A DNA stretch of 8,147 nucleotides from JAAFHS01 sp043751715 (GTDB lineage: Bacteria > Pseudomonadota > Alphaproteobacteria > Rhodobacterales > Rhodobacteraceae). Made by a program: the position numbers and the translations under genes. Where the stretch lies: assembly GCA_043751715.1 (NCBI GenBank), contig JAYUZO010000159.1:1-8147 (forward strand). The letters run 5' to 3'. Below the pieces are notes generated by a model, which was not told the DNA's origin, ran no database searches, and saw nothing but the letters and a program-made list of their open reading frames with translations. Shown one piece after another: positions 1 to 5,357 of this stretch (position 1 is its first letter; each line of letters begins with the position of its first letter).

Positions 1-300
1 GCGCCGTACACCGCCACCAAGGGTGCGGTCGGCAATCTGACCAAGGGCATGGCCACCGACTGGGCCAAATACGGGCTGAACTGCAATGCCATTGCCCCCG
101 GCTATTTCGACACGCCGCTGAACGCAGCGCTTGTGGCAGACCCCGCCTTTTCCGCCTGGCTGGAAAAGCGCACGCCTGCCGGTCGGTGGGGCAATGTGGA
201 AGAACTGCAAGGGGCCTGCATTTTTCTTGCCTCCGATGCCGCGAGCTTTGTGAACGGGCATATCCTTTATGTCGATGGCGGCATCACCGCATCCCTATGA
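1..300 (+). CDS. idnO: Gluconate 5-dehydrogenase-like SDR (3' part; 5' end outside window)
   Basis: The C-terminal 99 residues of a short-chain dehydrogenase/reductase; the reading frame is open to the left edge. The catalytic Tyr-x-x-x-Lys is visible at the very start (YTATK, visible residues 3-7). It is followed by the NAIAPGYFDTPLN segment that lines the cofactor and substrate pocket, and by the typical SDR ending LASDAASFVNGHILYVDGG. The stretch KRTPAGRWGNVEELQGA closely resembles remembered E. coli IdnO/gluconate 5-dehydrogenase (KRTPAARWG..EEL.GA), more than generic FabG-type SDRs. The expected reaction is NAD(P)H-dependent interconversion of 5-keto-D-gluconate and D-gluconate in the cytosol. 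The stop codon overlaps the gluconokinase start (ATGA, 297-300), which fits gluconate being passed straight to the kinase. The Rossmann GxxxGxG motif is outside the window, so cofactor preference cannot be read. SDR family is nearly certain; exact substrate is inferred from similarity and context. Confidence 0.88.
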   Translation, partial: APYTATKGAVGNLTKGMATDWAKYGLNCNAIAPGYFDTPLNAALVADPAFSAWLEKRTPAGRWGNVEELQGACIFLASDAASFVNGHILYVDGGITASL

Positions 301-791
301 CCCAGCGGATCATCATCATGGGCGTGTCGGGCTGTGGCAAATCTTCGGTCGGGGCCGCACTGGCCGCGCAGATGCATATCCCCTACATGGACGGCGATGA
401 CCTTCACCCTGCAGCCAACGTCGCAAAAATGCGCGCAGGCCTGCCGCTGTCGGATGATGACCGCTGGCCGTGGCTTGACCGGTGCGCACAGCTGCTGGCC
501 GATCAGCCCCCCGTCATTATCGGCTGCTCGGCCCTGCGCCGCACCTATCGTGACAGGTTGCGCACAGGTGCGGGCGCGCCGGTGCAATTTGTGCATCTGT
601 CAGGCAGCCGCGCGGTGATCACCGCCCGCATGACCGCGCGCACCAGGCATTACATGCCCACCAGCCTGCTCGACAGTCAATTTGCCACGCTTGAACCGCC
701 AGGGATGGATGAGGCGCTGACGGTGGATATCGACCAGCCCCTTGCCGCCATCGTGGCCACCATCACCGCCCATCTGAAAGGAACGCCATGA
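297..791 (+). CDS. gntK: Gluconokinase
   Basis: A 164-residue cytosolic kinase, the usual size of the GntK/IdnK family, which phosphorylates D-gluconate with ATP to 6-phosphogluconate for the Entner-Doudoroff or pentose phosphate route. The Walker A P-loop GVSGCGKSS lies at residues 9-17. The family signature DGDDLHPAANVAKM (32-45) with GLPLSDDDRWPWL (48-60) follows, and residues 76-81 (GCSALR) and 118-134 (HYMPTSLLDSQFATLEP) are characteristic gluconokinase blocks. The start is taken at ATG 297, which overlaps the upstream stop as ATGA. A longer in-frame start at 186 would add 37 residues that only translate the dehydrogenase gene out of frame. The end overlaps the next gene the same way. 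The family assignment is very secure; gntK versus idnK naming is arbitrary here. Confidence 0.96.
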   Translation: MTQRIIIMGVSGCGKSSVGAALAAQMHIPYMDGDDLHPAANVAKMRAGLPLSDDDRWPWLDRCAQLLADQPPVIIGCSALRRTYRDRLRTGAGAPVQFVHLSGSRAVITARMTARTRHYMPTSLLDSQFATLEPPGMDEALTVDIDQPLAAIVATITAHLKGTP

Positions 792-1684
792 CCGTTGCCC
801 TGATCGGTGCCGGCGCCATGGGTGGCGCCATTGGCGCACGGCTGCTGGCCACCGGCACGCCGCTGGTTGTGTGCGATCTGGACCCCGCCAAGGTGGCAAT
901 GCTGACGGCCCTTGGTGCCACATCGGCCACCACTGCCGCCGCTGCCGCAAACGGTGCCAGTGCCGTGATCCTGTCCCTGAACGCCGCCCATATCGTACAC
1001 GCGGCGGTGTTCGGCACCGGTGGCGTGGTCGAAGGGGCCGCCCCCGGCACGCTGATCATCGACATGTCATCTATTGATCCGGCGTCGACCATCGCACTTG
1101 CCACGGATGCCGCCCGACGCGGCTTGCGCTGGGTGGACAGCCCGCTGTCGGGTGGCATCCCAAAGGCCGCCACCGGGCAACTGACCCTGATGCAGGGTGG
1201 CGACCCCGATGCAGTGGCACAGGCGCAGGCCATTCTGGCACAGGTCGCCACCAACCAGACCCGCATGGGCCATGCCGGGGCCGGGCAAACCACCAAACTG
1301 ATCAATCAGGTGCTGTGCGGCCTTGGTTTTCTGGCGGTGGCCGAGGCCACAGCACTGGCCGAAGCCGCCGGGGTGGACGCGATGATGATCCCGCAGGCGC
1401 TGCGTGGCGGGCGGGCCGACAGTGCCATCCTGCAGGAATACATGCCGCGCTTTGCCGCGCGCGATTACACCCGCACCGGCCGCATTGATAACATGGTCAA
1501 GGATCTGAACGGTGCCGCCGATCTTGCCCGCGCCACCCATACCCCCATACCGCTGACAGCCCTGTGCGCCGATGTGCACCGCCGGTTAACCGCCGCAGGC
1601 CTGGGCGCCGAAGATCAGGCCGCGCTGATGGAATTTTTCAGCGATCCACAATTCAGGGAACCGGAAAAGGAACACCGTCCATGA
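788..1684 (+). CDS. NAD(P)-dependent beta-hydroxyacid dehydrogenase (3-hydroxyisobutyrate dehydrogenase family)
   Basis: A 298-residue two-domain dehydrogenase, the normal length for the 3-hydroxyisobutyrate/tartronate-semialdehyde/L-threonate dehydrogenase family. The N-terminal Rossmann motif GAGAMGG is at residues 7-13. An acidic residue ends the second strand (VVCD, D30), which usually favours NAD over NADP. The substrate-binding signature DSPLSGG is at 117-123, the catalytic lysine is K170 in GAGQTTKLINQVL, and the KDL motif is at 238-240. The start ATG overlaps the gluconokinase stop (ATGA, 788-791) and has a good ribosome-binding site, AGGA at 779-782, five bases upstream. Lying between gluconokinase and the LacI repressor, it should oxidise or reduce a sugar-acid-like hydroxyacid, but the sequence does not fix which. 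LtnD-, GarR- and HIBADH-like roles are all possible. Family certain, substrate unknown. Confidence 0.93.
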   Translation: MTVALIGAGAMGGAIGARLLATGTPLVVCDLDPAKVAMLTALGATSATTAAAAANGASAVILSLNAAHIVHAAVFGTGGVVEGAAPGTLIIDMSSIDPASTIALATDAARRGLRWVDSPLSGGIPKAATGQLTLMQGGDPDAVAQAQAILAQVATNQTRMGHAGAGQTTKLINQVLCGLGFLAVAEATALAEAAGVDAMMIPQALRGGRADSAILQEYMPRFAARDYTRTGRIDNMVKDLNGAADLARATHTPIPLTALCADVHRRLTAAGLGAEDQAALMEFFSDPQFREPEKEHRP

Positions 1685-2016
1685 TCACCCGCTATGCCCT
1701 GTTCGAAGGCACCATTCACGCAGGCCAGACGGATGCCTTTCGCGCCGCCGTGCTGGCCGAAATGCTGCCCGTCTGGCAACGCTTTCCCGGCGCGCTTGCC
1801 ATCCACGTCACCTTCGCCGATGACCGCGATGCAGGCGCACCCGAATACCCGCTGATCCTGGCCATAGACTGGCCCGACCGTGCCACCGTCGACGCCTTTA
1901 TTGCCCACCCCATCCGCATGGAAGGCCGCGCTGCCACCGAATCCGTCCTCGCGCGGTTTTTCATCGGGCGCATTCATCACCATGTCACCACGGCGCACAG
2001 CTTTGCCCCCGTCTAG
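1681..2016 (+). CDS. Small protein, probable dimeric alpha/beta-barrel (ABM/EthD-like) fold
   Basis: A 111-residue protein without signal peptide or membrane segment. It starts with MITRYALFEGTIHAGQTDAF, followed by a helix (RAAVLAEMLPVWQRFPGA), a strand (LAIHVTFADD), the strand PLILAIDWPDRATVDAFIAHP and a C-terminal HHHV strand. This beta-alpha-beta order, with the 'strand-W-D-x-x-x-x-x-x-F' stretch around residues 58-76, resembles ferredoxin-like dimeric alpha/beta-barrel proteins (antibiotic biosynthesis monooxygenase, EthD or Dabb groups). That assignment comes from pattern, not from a recognised motif. The start overlaps the dehydrogenase stop (ATGA, 1681-1684) and has AAGGA at 1667-1671, so it is real and co-translated with the operon. 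The histidines H42, H76, H99-H101 and H106 could bind metal or act in catalysis, which is inference. It may be a mutarotase-like, isomerase or lactone-handling accessory of the sugar-acid pathway; no specific function is recognised. Confidence 0.82.
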   Translation: MITRYALFEGTIHAGQTDAFRAAVLAEMLPVWQRFPGALAIHVTFADDRDAGAPEYPLILAIDWPDRATVDAFIAHPIRMEGRAATESVLARFFIGRIHHHVTTAHSFAPV

Positions 2017-2047
2017 CCCCCCTGCGTCACACTGGATTTGCCGCGCG

Positions 2048-2059
2048 GGTATCGTTACC
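2048..2059. promoter_or_regulatory. Candidate LacI-family operator upstream of the repressor gene
   Basis: GGTATCGTTACC matches its own reverse complement at 10 of 12 positions and is centred on CG, the usual centre of LacI-family operators. Its GTTACC half resembles the half-sites remembered for enterobacterial GntR/IdnR gluconate operators. It ends eight bases before the repressor ATG at 2068, where binding would block initiation or translation, suggesting autoregulation. A further GTATCC (2062-2067) partly repeats the left arm. No convincing -35/-10 pair or Shine-Dalgarno was found here. The operator of the upstream operon would lie outside the window. Confidence 0.45.
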
Positions 2060-2067
2060 ACGTATCC

Positions 2068-3081
2068 ATGACCAACCCCCGCAAAGCCCCCACCATGGCC
2101 GATGTCGCCCAGCGTGCGGGCGTATCCCCGATGACCGTCAGCCGCGCCTTCAAGGCTGACAGCGCCGTCAGTGATGCAACGCGGCAGTCCATTCTGCAGG
2201 CGGCCGATGATCTGGGTTATGTGTTTGACAGCACCGCATCAAACCTGCGGTCACAAAAGACTGGCTTTGTCGCCGTCACCATCCCCTCCATCAATAACGC
2301 CAACTTTGCCGATACCCTGCGCGGTCTGTCCGAGGGCCTCAAGGCCGGGGGTTTGCAGATTCTGCTCGGCTATACCGATTATGACATGGCGACCGAGGAA
2401 ACCCTGATCGCCCAGTTTCTGCGCCGCCGCCCCGAGGCGATTGTCGTCACCGGCGGCAAACATACCCCGCGCGCCCGGCGCATGCTGGAAAACGCAGGCA
2501 TTCCGGTGATTGAAACCTGGGATTTGCCCGATGCCCCAATTGGCCATGTCGTGGGGTTTTCCAACGCGCAGACCGTGGGTGCCATGGTTGATCATTTCGT
2601 GGCACGCGGCCTGACCCGCATCGCCTTTATCGGCGGCGATGCCAGCCGCGATACGCGCGGCGCTGATCGCCGCAGTGGATTTGTTACGGCCATGCAGGCC
2701 CACGGGCTGGATGCCACCCGCCTGATCGCCGCTGGCCCGCCGCCCATTTCCATGCGCGAAGGGGCTGCCGCGATGGGCCGCCTGCTGGAGACCCTGCCAG
2801 ATACCCAGGCCGTGATCTGCGTGTCAGACCTGTCAGCCTACGGCGCGTTGACCGAATGTCAGCGGCGCGGCGTAGATGTGCCGGGCCAGATGTGGCTGGC
2901 GGGCTTTGGCGATTACGAAATTGCCGGCGTCTGCGTACCGCCGCTGACCACGATCAACCCCTTTCCGCGTGATATCGGCACTCGCACCGCCGCCCTGATC
3001 CTGCAGGTGCTTGACGGCACCGATGCCGCGCAATGCATCCGCATCACACCGGAACTGCTGATCCGCGGATCAAGCCGTTAG
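2068..3081 (+). CDS. LacI/GntR-type transcriptional repressor, probably of gluconate/idonate genes
   Basis: A 337-residue LacI-family regulator of normal length. The helix-turn-helix occupies residues 9-28 (TMADVAQRAGVSPMTVSRAF), and DLGYVFDSTASNLRSQKTG is the hinge before the periplasmic-binding-protein-like effector domain (67-337). The block HTPRARRMLENAGIPVIE (132-149) and VGFSNAQTVGAM (162-173) are strikingly like remembered E. coli GntR (HTPR..KMIE.AGIPVVE, VGF.N), as are ECQRRGVDVP (263-272) and LAGFGDYEI (277-285). With gluconokinase upstream, the likely effector is gluconate, 6-phosphogluconate or a keto-gluconate. The start is ATG 2068; a TTG at 2038 would add ten residues lacking family character. 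It lies 51 bases after the small barrel protein gene on the same strand, so it could be co-transcribed or use its own promoter. Family and role are well supported; the effector is inferred. Confidence 0.92.
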   Translation: MTNPRKAPTMADVAQRAGVSPMTVSRAFKADSAVSDATRQSILQAADDLGYVFDSTASNLRSQKTGFVAVTIPSINNANFADTLRGLSEGLKAGGLQILLGYTDYDMATEETLIAQFLRRRPEAIVVTGGKHTPRARRMLENAGIPVIETWDLPDAPIGHVVGFSNAQTVGAMVDHFVARGLTRIAFIGGDASRDTRGADRRSGFVTAMQAHGLDATRLIAAGPPPISMREGAAAMGRLLETLPDTQAVICVSDLSAYGALTECQRRGVDVPGQMWLAGFGDYEIAGVCVPPLTTINPFPRDIGTRTAALILQVLDGTDAAQCIRITPELLIRGSSR

Positions 3082-3111
3082 GACCGCATGTCATGTCAGG
3101 CATACGACGTT

Positions 3112-3126
3112 TTCGGAAACCCCGAA
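3112..3126. repeat. Small inverted repeat in convergent intergenic region
   Basis: TTCGG (3112-3116) and CCGAA (3122-3126) form a 5-base stem with a 5-base loop. It is the first of three short inverted repeats in the 120-base spacer between the convergent repressor and flavoprotein genes. The stem is short and could be chance on its own. Its interest is that CGGAAA-N3-CGAATTT recurs 28 bases downstream inside the large palindrome. Confidence 0.4.
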
Positions 3127-3140
3127 TTTGAAATCCCGCG

Positions 3141-3162
3141 CCGGAAAATTCGAATTTTCCGG
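3141..3162. terminator. Perfect 22-base palindrome, probable bidirectional terminator
   Basis: CCGGAAAATTC followed directly by GAATTTTCCGG is a perfect 22-base palindrome; as RNA it would fold to a nine-pair stem with a TCGA loop. It sits between the stop codon of the + strand repressor (3081) and that of the - strand flavoprotein gene (3202), where a terminator serving both strands is expected. The run after it on the + strand is only mildly T-rich (GATTTCTTTG) and there is none on the - strand, so classic intrinsic termination is weak. A binding site for a dimeric protein, or a remnant of a palindromic intergenic repeat, remains possible. The palindrome is directly visible; the terminator role is inferred from position. 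Confidence 0.55.
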
Positions 3163-3165
3163 ACC

Positions 3166-3183
3166 GATTTCTTTGCAGAAATC
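3166..3183. repeat. Hairpin GATTTC-TTTGCA-GAAATC next to the large palindrome
   Basis: GATTTC (3166-3171) and GAAATC (3178-3183) form a 6-base stem with a 6-base loop. A second GAAATC at 3130-3135 can pair instead with the same GATTTC, enclosing the 22-base palindrome. The region therefore has two mutually exclusive folds. It may help end transcription from either side, but this is inference from structure only. Confidence 0.4.
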
Positions 3184-3201
3184 AACGCCCGCCTGCTGGC
3201 G

Positions 3202-5238
3202 TCAAAAATCCTTCACCAACCGCAGCGCATCATAAATTGCTGCATGCGTGTTGCGCGCCGCCACCGCATCGCCAATCCGGAACAGCCGGAACGCCCCGCC
3301 CGGATTTGGCTCCAGCCCCTGCCCTGCGCCCGTCGCCAAGGCCTCATAATCCACCTGCCCCAGATTGCGCGACGCAGGCTTGAGCGCGAAATACAACTCA
3401 TCCAGCGGCAATGTCCCGTGGTTCACCACCACTTGATCCACCTTCCGGTCCCGCCGCACCCCGCCATAATCGCTGCCAAGCACCGCCCGCAACTGGTTGC
3501 CATCGCGTTCCACTGCCATCAGCCGCCAAGTCACCGTGAATGTCGTATCCCGTGCCTGCAAACTGCGCATATAGGGCACCAGATTCATCGCCATCACCTC
3601 GGGGGCAAAGCTGCGGTCCGGCGTCACCACCTCAACTTTGGCCCCCGTCGCCGCAATCAGATCTGCCGCCTGCAACCCCGCATGATCGCCCGCGTCATCA
3701 TAAACCAGCACATTGCTGCCCGGCTTTGCATCGCCTGACAGGATATCCCACGCCGATACCACCAGATCATTCCCCGCCGTCAGCACCGCCGTATGCGGCA
3801 AACCACCCGTTGCAATGATCACCTCATCGGGTTGGGTCGCCAGCACCGCCTCTGCATCCGCATAGGTATTGAACTGAAACTGCACCCCGCGCTTTTCGCA
3901 CTGTTCAAACCGCCAGCGGATGATGCTGATCATCTCGCGTCGCCGCTCTTGCAGGGCCGTCAGCCTGATCTGCCCCCCCGGTTGGTCCGCCGCCTCCAGC
4001 ACCGTGACCGCATGCCCCCGCTCGGCTGCCACTCTGGCTGCTTCCATGCCCCCCGGCCCTGCACCCACGATTGTCACCCGCTTGCGCACCGTTGCTGGCA
4101 CAATCGTCTGCGGCACCTCCAGTTCGCGCCCCGTGGCCGGGTTGTGCAGGCACAACGCCATACCCCCCTGATAAATCCGGTCAAGGCAGTAGTTCGCCCC
4201 CACACATGGCCGGATATCATCTTCGCGCCCTTCAATCACCTTGCGCACCAGATGCGGGTCCGCCATGTGCGCCCGTGTCATCCCCACCATATCCAGCTTG
4301 CCGCTGGCAATCGCATGCCGCGCCGTTGCCACATCCGGAATTTTCGCTGCGTGAAACGTCGGAAACCCCGTGGCCGCCCTGATCTCACCTGCAAAATCCA
4401 GATGCGGCGCGTTGCGCATGCCCTGAATCGGGATCAGGTCGGTCAGCCCCGCATCTGTATCAATATATCCCCGCACCACATTCAGAAAATCCACCAGACC
4501 GCTGTCGCGCAGCTTGTGCGAAATCGCCATCCCGTCCGCCGCCGTCGTGCCCCCCGGCAGCATCTGATCCCCCGTGTAACGCAAACCCACGATGAACTGC
4601 GCGCCGCAGCGCGCCCGGATCGCCCGCAGCACATCAAAGGTAAATCGCAGCCGGTTATCCAGACTGCCGCCATAAGGCGCGTCCAGATCATTGGTCAGCG
4701 GTGACCAGAACTGTTCCAGCAGGTGGCCATACGCCTCCAGCTCTATGCCATCCACGCCCGCCGCCTGCATCCGTTCCGCCGCATCGGCAAAATCACCGAT
4801 GATCCGCGCAATATCCCAATCCTCCATCCGCTTTGGAAAGGCCCGGTGCGATGCCTCTCGCGCATGGCTTGGTGCCACAACCGGCAGCCAGTCGGATTTA
4901 TCCCACCGCGTCCGCCGGCCCAGATGCGTCAGCTGTATCATCACCGCCGCCCCGTGATCGTGGCATTCGTCCACCATCGCCTTCATCCAGCCCACCACCT
5001 CATCCTTCCAGGCCAGGATGTTGTTGAACACCGGCGGGCTGTCGCGGGCCACCGATGCCGACCCAGCCGTCATCGTCAGCGCCACGCCTGCACGCGCGCG
5101 TTCCACGTGATAGGCGCGGTAGCGGTCTTTCGGCATGCCGTCTTCGGGGTAGGCGGGTTCGTGGCTGGTGATCATGATCCGGTTGCGCAGCGTCAGATGC
5201 TTCAGCTGGTAGGGTTGCAGCAGGGGGTCGTTCAGCAT
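3202..5238 (-). CDS. OYE-type FMN/Fe-S/FAD oxidoreductase, N-methylproline demethylase-like
   Basis: A 678-residue flavoprotein of the 2,4-dienoyl-CoA reductase/trimethylamine dehydrogenase family, at full length. Residues 1-335 form the old-yellow-enzyme TIM barrel with QLTHLGRR (102-109), the active-site stretch EAYGHLLEQFWSP (168-180), YGGSLDNR (189-196) and GMTRAHMADP (319-328). Residues 345-363 hold the iron-sulfur motif, but as C345-x2-A348-x2-C351-x11-C363, with Ala where relatives have the second cysteine. An FAD/NAD domain follows with GAGPGG (392-397), QPGGQI (419-424) and ATGG (476-479), ending in IGDAVAARNTHAAIYDA. The N-terminal wording (PLLQPYQLKHLTLRNRI, EDGMPKDRYRAYH) recalls StcD-type N-methylproline demethylases; the TMADH Tyr169/His172 pair appears not kept. 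It probably oxidatively demethylates a secondary or tertiary amine, substrate unproven. ATG 5238 has GGAG (5248-5251) nine bases upstream. The divergent TetR gene is its likely regulator. Confidence 0.87.
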   Translation of the reverse strand: MLNDPLLQPYQLKHLTLRNRIMITSHEPAYPEDGMPKDRYRAYHVERARAGVALTMTAGSASVARDSPPVFNNILAWKDEVVGWMKAMVDECHDHGAAVMIQLTHLGRRTRWDKSDWLPVVAPSHAREASHRAFPKRMEDWDIARIIGDFADAAERMQAAGVDGIELEAYGHLLEQFWSPLTNDLDAPYGGSLDNRLRFTFDVLRAIRARCGAQFIVGLRYTGDQMLPGGTTAADGMAISHKLRDSGLVDFLNVVRGYIDTDAGLTDLIPIQGMRNAPHLDFAGEIRAATGFPTFHAAKIPDVATARHAIASGKLDMVGMTRAHMADPHLVRKVIEGREDDIRPCVGANYCLDRIYQGGMALCLHNPATGRELEVPQTIVPATVRKRVTIVGAGPGGMEAARVAAERGHAVTVLEAADQPGGQIRLTALQERRREMISIIRWRFEQCEKRGVQFQFNTYADAEAVLATQPDEVIIATGGLPHTAVLTAGNDLVVSAWDILSGDAKPGSNVLVYDDAGDHAGLQAADLIAATGAKVEVVTPDRSFAPEVMAMNLVPYMRSLQARDTTFTVTWRLMAVERDGNQLRAVLGSDYGGVRRDRKVDQVVVNHGTLPLDELYFALKPASRNLGQVDYEALATGAGQGLEPNPGGAFRLFRIGDAVAARNTHAAIYDALRLVKDF

Positions 5239-5259
5239 GGCTTGCGGCTCCGGGCAGGG

Positions 5260-5280
5260 TTTCGATCAGCATGATCGAAA
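5260..5280. promoter_or_regulatory. Perfect inverted repeat, probable TetR operator
   Basis: TTTCGATCA (5260-5268), a GCA spacer and TGATCGAAA (5272-5280) form a perfect 9-3-9 inverted repeat, the size and shape of a TetR-dimer operator. It lies in the 119-base spacer between the divergent flavoprotein and TetR-family genes and covers the predicted -10 (5268-5273) of the flavoprotein promoter. Binding there would repress the flavoprotein gene. It is 98 bases from the regulator's own start, so autoregulation is less clear. The repeat is seen directly; the binding protein is inferred from proximity. Confidence 0.75.
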
Positions 5281-5296
5281 TGTTCATATGTGTCAA
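5268..5296 (-). promoter_or_regulatory. Predicted sigma70-type promoter of the flavoprotein gene
   Basis: On the - strand a perfect -35 TTGACA (5291-5296) is followed after 17 bases by CATGCT (5268-5273), a weak -10 with three of six consensus bases. Transcription would start near 5261, giving a leader of about 23 bases that includes the GGAG ribosome-binding site. The -10 coincides with the centre of the inverted repeat at 5260-5280, the classic layout for repressor occlusion. Confidence 0.6.
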
Positions 5297-5322
5297 CTTT
5301 ACAGGCACCCACGAACATTTTC

Positions 5323-5351
5323 TTGTCAGCACGGCGCTGCTGCGATAGGCT
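5323..5351 (+). promoter_or_regulatory. Predicted promoter of the TetR-family gene, possibly leaderless
   Basis: TTGTCA (5323-5328, five of six to the -35 consensus) is followed after 17 bases by TAGGCT (5346-5351), which fits the minimal TAnnnT -10 form. Initiation about seven bases downstream would fall on the A of the ATG at 5358, so the transcript would have no 5' leader. There is no good Shine-Dalgarno: a GGGG at 5352-5355 is too close and an AGG at 5347-5349 is weak. This supports leaderless translation. Confidence 0.5.
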
Positions 5352-5357
5352 GGGGCA

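Noticed and set aside
186..296. N-terminal extension of gluconokinase
   Set aside because: The added 37 residues are an out-of-frame reading of the dehydrogenase gene, and the family starts just before the P-loop at ATG 297.
763..1579. - strand frames opposite the gluconokinase and hydroxyacid dehydrogenase genes
   Set aside because: Composition and lack of motifs mark them as shadows; the + strand has complete signatures and coupled starts.
2038..2067. TTG start and TTGCCG -35 box for the LacI-type gene
   Set aside because: The TTG adds ten residues without family character, and no acceptable -10 lies at the right distance from TTGCCG before the ATG.
3190..3201. CGCC-TGCT-GGCG hairpin directly after the flavoprotein stop as an intrinsic terminator
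   Set aside because: Only a 4-base stem and no T-run follows on the - strand; the palindrome at 3141-3162 is a better candidate.
3088..5274. Long open frames on the + strand opposite the flavoprotein gene (for example 3088-3738, 3793-4704, 4723-5274)
   Set aside because: They are antisense shadows of a high-GC gene: compositions dominated by His, Arg and Pro, no domain pattern and no ribosome-binding sites, while the - strand frame is a full recognisable flavoprotein.
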